Positions 58,279-64,000 of a stretch of DNA of 64,000 nucleotides are shown piece by piece. This stretch comes from Lelliottia wanjuensis (GTDB taxonomy: Bacteria > Pseudomonadota > Gammaproteobacteria > Enterobacterales > Enterobacteriaceae), in the NCBI RefSeq assembly GCF_030238365.1, contig NZ_JASSOT010000056.1, forward strand, positions 1 to 64,000, read 5' to 3'. How positions within the stretch are numbered: the stretch's first letter is position 1; every line of letters starts with the position of its first letter. The translations under genes were made by a program, and so were the position numbers. The notes under the pieces were generated by a model. It was given only the letters and a program-made list of their open reading frames with translations, made no database searches and had not been told where the DNA came from.

Positions 58279-59378
58279 ATGAAATTTACCGTTGAACGTG
58301 AACATTTATTAAAACCGCTGCAACAGGTGAGTGGCCCGTTAGGTGGCCGCCCGACACTGCCTATTCTTGGAAACCTGCTGCTTCAGGTCGCTGACGGTAC
58401 GCTGTCGCTGACCGGGACAGACCTCGAAATGGAAATGGTCGCGCGCGTGTCGCTTTCTCAACCGCATGATGCGGGTGCCACCACCGTTCCGGCGCGTAAG
58501 TTCTTTGATATCTGCCGTGGACTGCCGGAAGGCGCAGAAATTGCTGTCCAGCTGGAAGGCGACCGTATTCTGGTGCGCTCTGGCCGTAGCCGTTTCTCGC
58601 TCTCAACGTTGCCTGCTGCCGACTTCCCGAACCTGGACGACTGGCAGAGTGAAGTTGAATTCACCCTGCCTCAGGCGACGATGAAACGCCTGATTGAAGC
58701 GACCCAGTTCTCGATGGCGCATCAGGACGTTCGCTACTATTTAAACGGCATGCTGTTCGAAACCGAAGGTGAAGAGCTGCGTACCGTGGCGACAGACGGC
58801 CACCGTCTGGCAGTCTGTTCCATGCCAATTGGCGTGACGCTGCCAAACCATTCGGTGATCGTCCCGCGTAAAGGCGTGATTGAGCTGATGCGTATGCTCG
58901 ACGGCGGTGAAACCCCGCTGCGCGTGCAGATCGGCAGCAACAACATCCGCGCTCACGTCGGCGATTTTATCTTCACCTCGAAGCTGGTTGACGGTCGTTT
59001 CCCTGATTATCGCCGCGTATTGCCGAAGAACCCGGACAAAACGCTGGAAGCGGGCTGCGATATTCTCAAGCAGGCTTTTGCCCGTGCGGCGATCCTCTCT
59101 AACGAGAAGTTCCGCGGCGTGCGCCTGTACGTGAGTGAAAACCAGATCAAAATCACCGCCAACAACCCGGAGCAGGAAGAGGCAGAAGAAATTCTGGACG
59201 TCACCTACGCCGGGACCGAAATGGAAATCGGCTTCAACGTCAGCTACGTGCTGGATGTGCTTAATGCACTGAAATGCGAAAACGTACGCATTCTGCTGAC
59301 CGATTCTGTTTCCAGCGTACAGATTGAAGATGCCGCGTCACAGTCGGCTGCTTATGTTGTTATGCCAATGAGACTGTA

Positions 59379-59379
<1 letters not shown>
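58279..59379 (+). CDS. dnaN: DNA polymerase III beta sliding clamp
   Basis: A 366-aa processivity clamp of three similar domains that dimerises into a ring. It opens [20 protein letters not shown] and ends [13 protein letters not shown], the C-terminus that shapes the partner-binding pocket. Its last base overlaps the recF start (AATG). Same length as in E. coli. Confidence 0.98.
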
Positions 59380-62895
<3,516 letters not shown>

Positions 62896-62916
62896 TTCAG
62901 GCAGTCGGTTTTGCAG

Positions 62917-62948
62917 GCCCGGTGAGCGTAGCGCCGCCGGGCTTTTCT
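62917..62948 (+). terminator. REP-like terminator after gyrB
   Basis: GCCCGGTGAGCGTAGCGCCG then CCGGGC followed by TTTTCTTT, 21 bp after the gyrB stop. Confidence 0.8.
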
Positions 62949-63067
62949 TTGCCCGCAAAAGAGGAATCCCCCTCTAAACCCCATCCCCCTTTATCCACGA
63001 CTCTTTTACTGTTTTCTGTGCGGAATCGCGTTAGCATGAGGACAGACTCATTTAAATCGGGGATCTC

Positions 63068-63880
63068 ATGGCCATCAAACTCATTGCAATCGATATGGAC
63101 GGCACGCTGCTGCTGCCAGACCACACCATCTCTCCTGCCGTTAAAAACGCGATTGCCGCCGCCCGCGCGAAAGGCGTGAACGTGGTGCTGACCACGGGTC
63201 GTCCGTATGCCGGTGTGCACAGCTATCTGAAAGAGCTGCACATGGAACAGCCGGGCGATTACTGCATCACCTACAACGGTGCGCTGGTGCAGAACGCCAG
63301 CGATGGCAGCACCGTCGCGCAAACGGCGCTGAGCTATGACGATTACCTGTATCTGGAAAAACTGTCCCGCGAAGTGGGTTCTCACTTCCACGCCCTCGAT
63401 CGCAACACGCTCTACACGGCGAACCGCGACATCAGCTACTACACGGTGCATGAATCCTTTGTGGCGACCATCCCGCTGGTGTTCTGCGAGCCGGAAAATA
63501 TGGACCCTGCCACGCAGTTCCTGAAAGTGATGATGATCGATGAGCCCGCGATTCTGGACCAGGCTATCGCCCGCATCCCGGCGGACGTGAAAGAGAAATA
63601 CACCGTGCTGAAAAGTGCGCCGTACTTCCTCGAAATCCTCGACAAACGCGTCAATAAAGGCACCGGCGTGAAATCGCTGGCCGATACGCTGGGCATTAAG
63701 CCGGAAGAGATCATGACCTTAGGCGATCAGGAAAACGACATCGCCATGATCGAATACGCAGGCATGGGCGTGGCGATGGAAAACGCGATCCCGTCCGTGA
63801 AAGAGGTGGCTAACTTCGTCACCAAATCGAACCTTGAAGACGGCGTGGCCTACGCTATCGAGAAGTTTGTGCTGAATTAA
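63068..63880 (+). CDS. yidA: Sugar phosphatase YidA (HAD superfamily, Cof type)
   Basis: A 270-aa Cof-type HAD phosphatase. Motif I AIDMDGTLLLPD has the nucleophilic Asp, motif II VVLTTGRPYAG, and the C-terminal motif GDQENDIAMIEYAGMGVAM binds Mg. E. coli YidA dephosphorylates small sugar phosphates. The start follows GGGGATCTC. Same length as in E. coli. A terminator follows. Confidence 0.96.
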   Translation: MAIKLIAIDMDGTLLLPDHTISPAVKNAIAAARAKGVNVVLTTGRPYAGVHSYLKELHMEQPGDYCITYNGALVQNASDGSTVAQTALSYDDYLYLEKLSREVGSHFHALDRNTLYTANRDISYYTVHESFVATIPLVFCEPENMDPATQFLKVMMIDEPAILDQAIARIPADVKEKYTVLKSAPYFLEILDKRVNKGTGVKSLADTLGIKPEEIMTLGDQENDIAMIEYAGMGVAMENAIPSVKEVANFVTKSNLEDGVAYAIEKFVLN

Positions 63881-63896
63881 TCACTGCTCATCCATC

Positions 63897-63926
63897 AGCC
63901 TCGGTTATCTACCGGGGCTTTTTTTT
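63897..63926 (+). terminator. Rho-independent terminator after yidA
   Basis: AGCCTCGG / CCGGGGCT stem (one G-T pair) with a 7-nt loop and an eight-T run, 17 bp after the yidA stop. Confidence 0.85.
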
Positions 63927-63966
63927 GCCTGTCGATCGCCGCATTGTTCTTTTTGTGATCTGGATT

Positions 63967-63994
63967 GTAGTACAACACAATATGATTGTACTAC
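63967..63994. promoter_or_regulatory. Palindromic operator at the right edge, probably for the dgo operon
   Basis: A perfect 9-bp inverted repeat GTAGTACAA / TTGTACTAC with a 10-bp spacer. In E. coli the GntR-type gene dgoR lies next in this direction, and the sequence resembles its upstream operator; the gene itself is beyond the window. Confidence 0.5.
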
Positions 63995-64000
63995 GATGCA

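Overview
The window is a gammaproteobacterial chromosome segment spanning the replication origin, from an enteric bacterium close to Enterobacter/Lelliottia/Leclercia. Gene order, protein lengths and near-identical products match the E. coli K-12 oriC neighbourhood: rrn leader, yieP-hsrA, rbsDACBKR, kup, ravA-viaA, asnA/asnC, mioC, oriC, mnmG-rsmG, atpIBEFHAGDC, glmUS, pstSCAB-phoU, yieH, adeP, chrR, yieE, yidZ, mdtL, mnmE, yidC, yidD, rnpA, rpmH, dnaA-dnaN-recF-gyrB, yidA. The genus is inference. The tnaCAB operon that E. coli has between mnmE and mdtL is absent.

Layout. 1-285 holds the promoter of an rRNA operon that runs off the left edge. 286-10331 is yieP-hsrA, the ribose operon and kup. 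10554-15638 is ravA-viaA, asnA, asnC and mioC. 15650-15930 is oriC. 16012-26138 is mnmG, rsmG and the nine-gene ATP synthase operon. 26139-28881 is lineage-specific: two perfect CRP-type sites before a 23-codon ORF, then a secreted PL9-type pectate lyase with two KdgR-like operators. 28882-37169 is glmUS and the Pho-regulated pst-phoU operon. 37227-43087 is yieH, adeP, chrR, yieE, yidZ and mdtL. 43088-52426 is an accessory island. 52427-63880 is the mnmE-to-rpmH cluster and the divergent dnaA-dnaN-recF-gyrB cluster, then yidA. The last 100 bases look like the start of the dgo control region.

The island is a decayed P4-like satellite next to the 3' end of mnmE. Its integrase (three in-frame stops, several frameshifts) and its replication module (toprim fragment, AAA ATPase with stops and an internal deletion) are broken. 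Two AT-rich cargo operons are open over their full length. The first (44220-45971) is a 68-aa peptide, an MvdD-like ATP-grasp ligase whose start overlaps it by 4 bp, and a 202-aa membrane protein. It is organised like a graspetide (side-chain-crosslinked RiPP) pathway and is the best candidate here for an undescribed system. The second (50736-47873, minus strand) encodes a PD-(D/E)xK nuclease-like sce7726-family protein, an sce7725-family protein and a RES-domain protein with an N-terminal zinc ribbon, which looks like a defence or toxin cassette.

REP-type palindromes lie between many of the core genes. All family assignments come from reading the sequence and recalled protein families; no database search was run.
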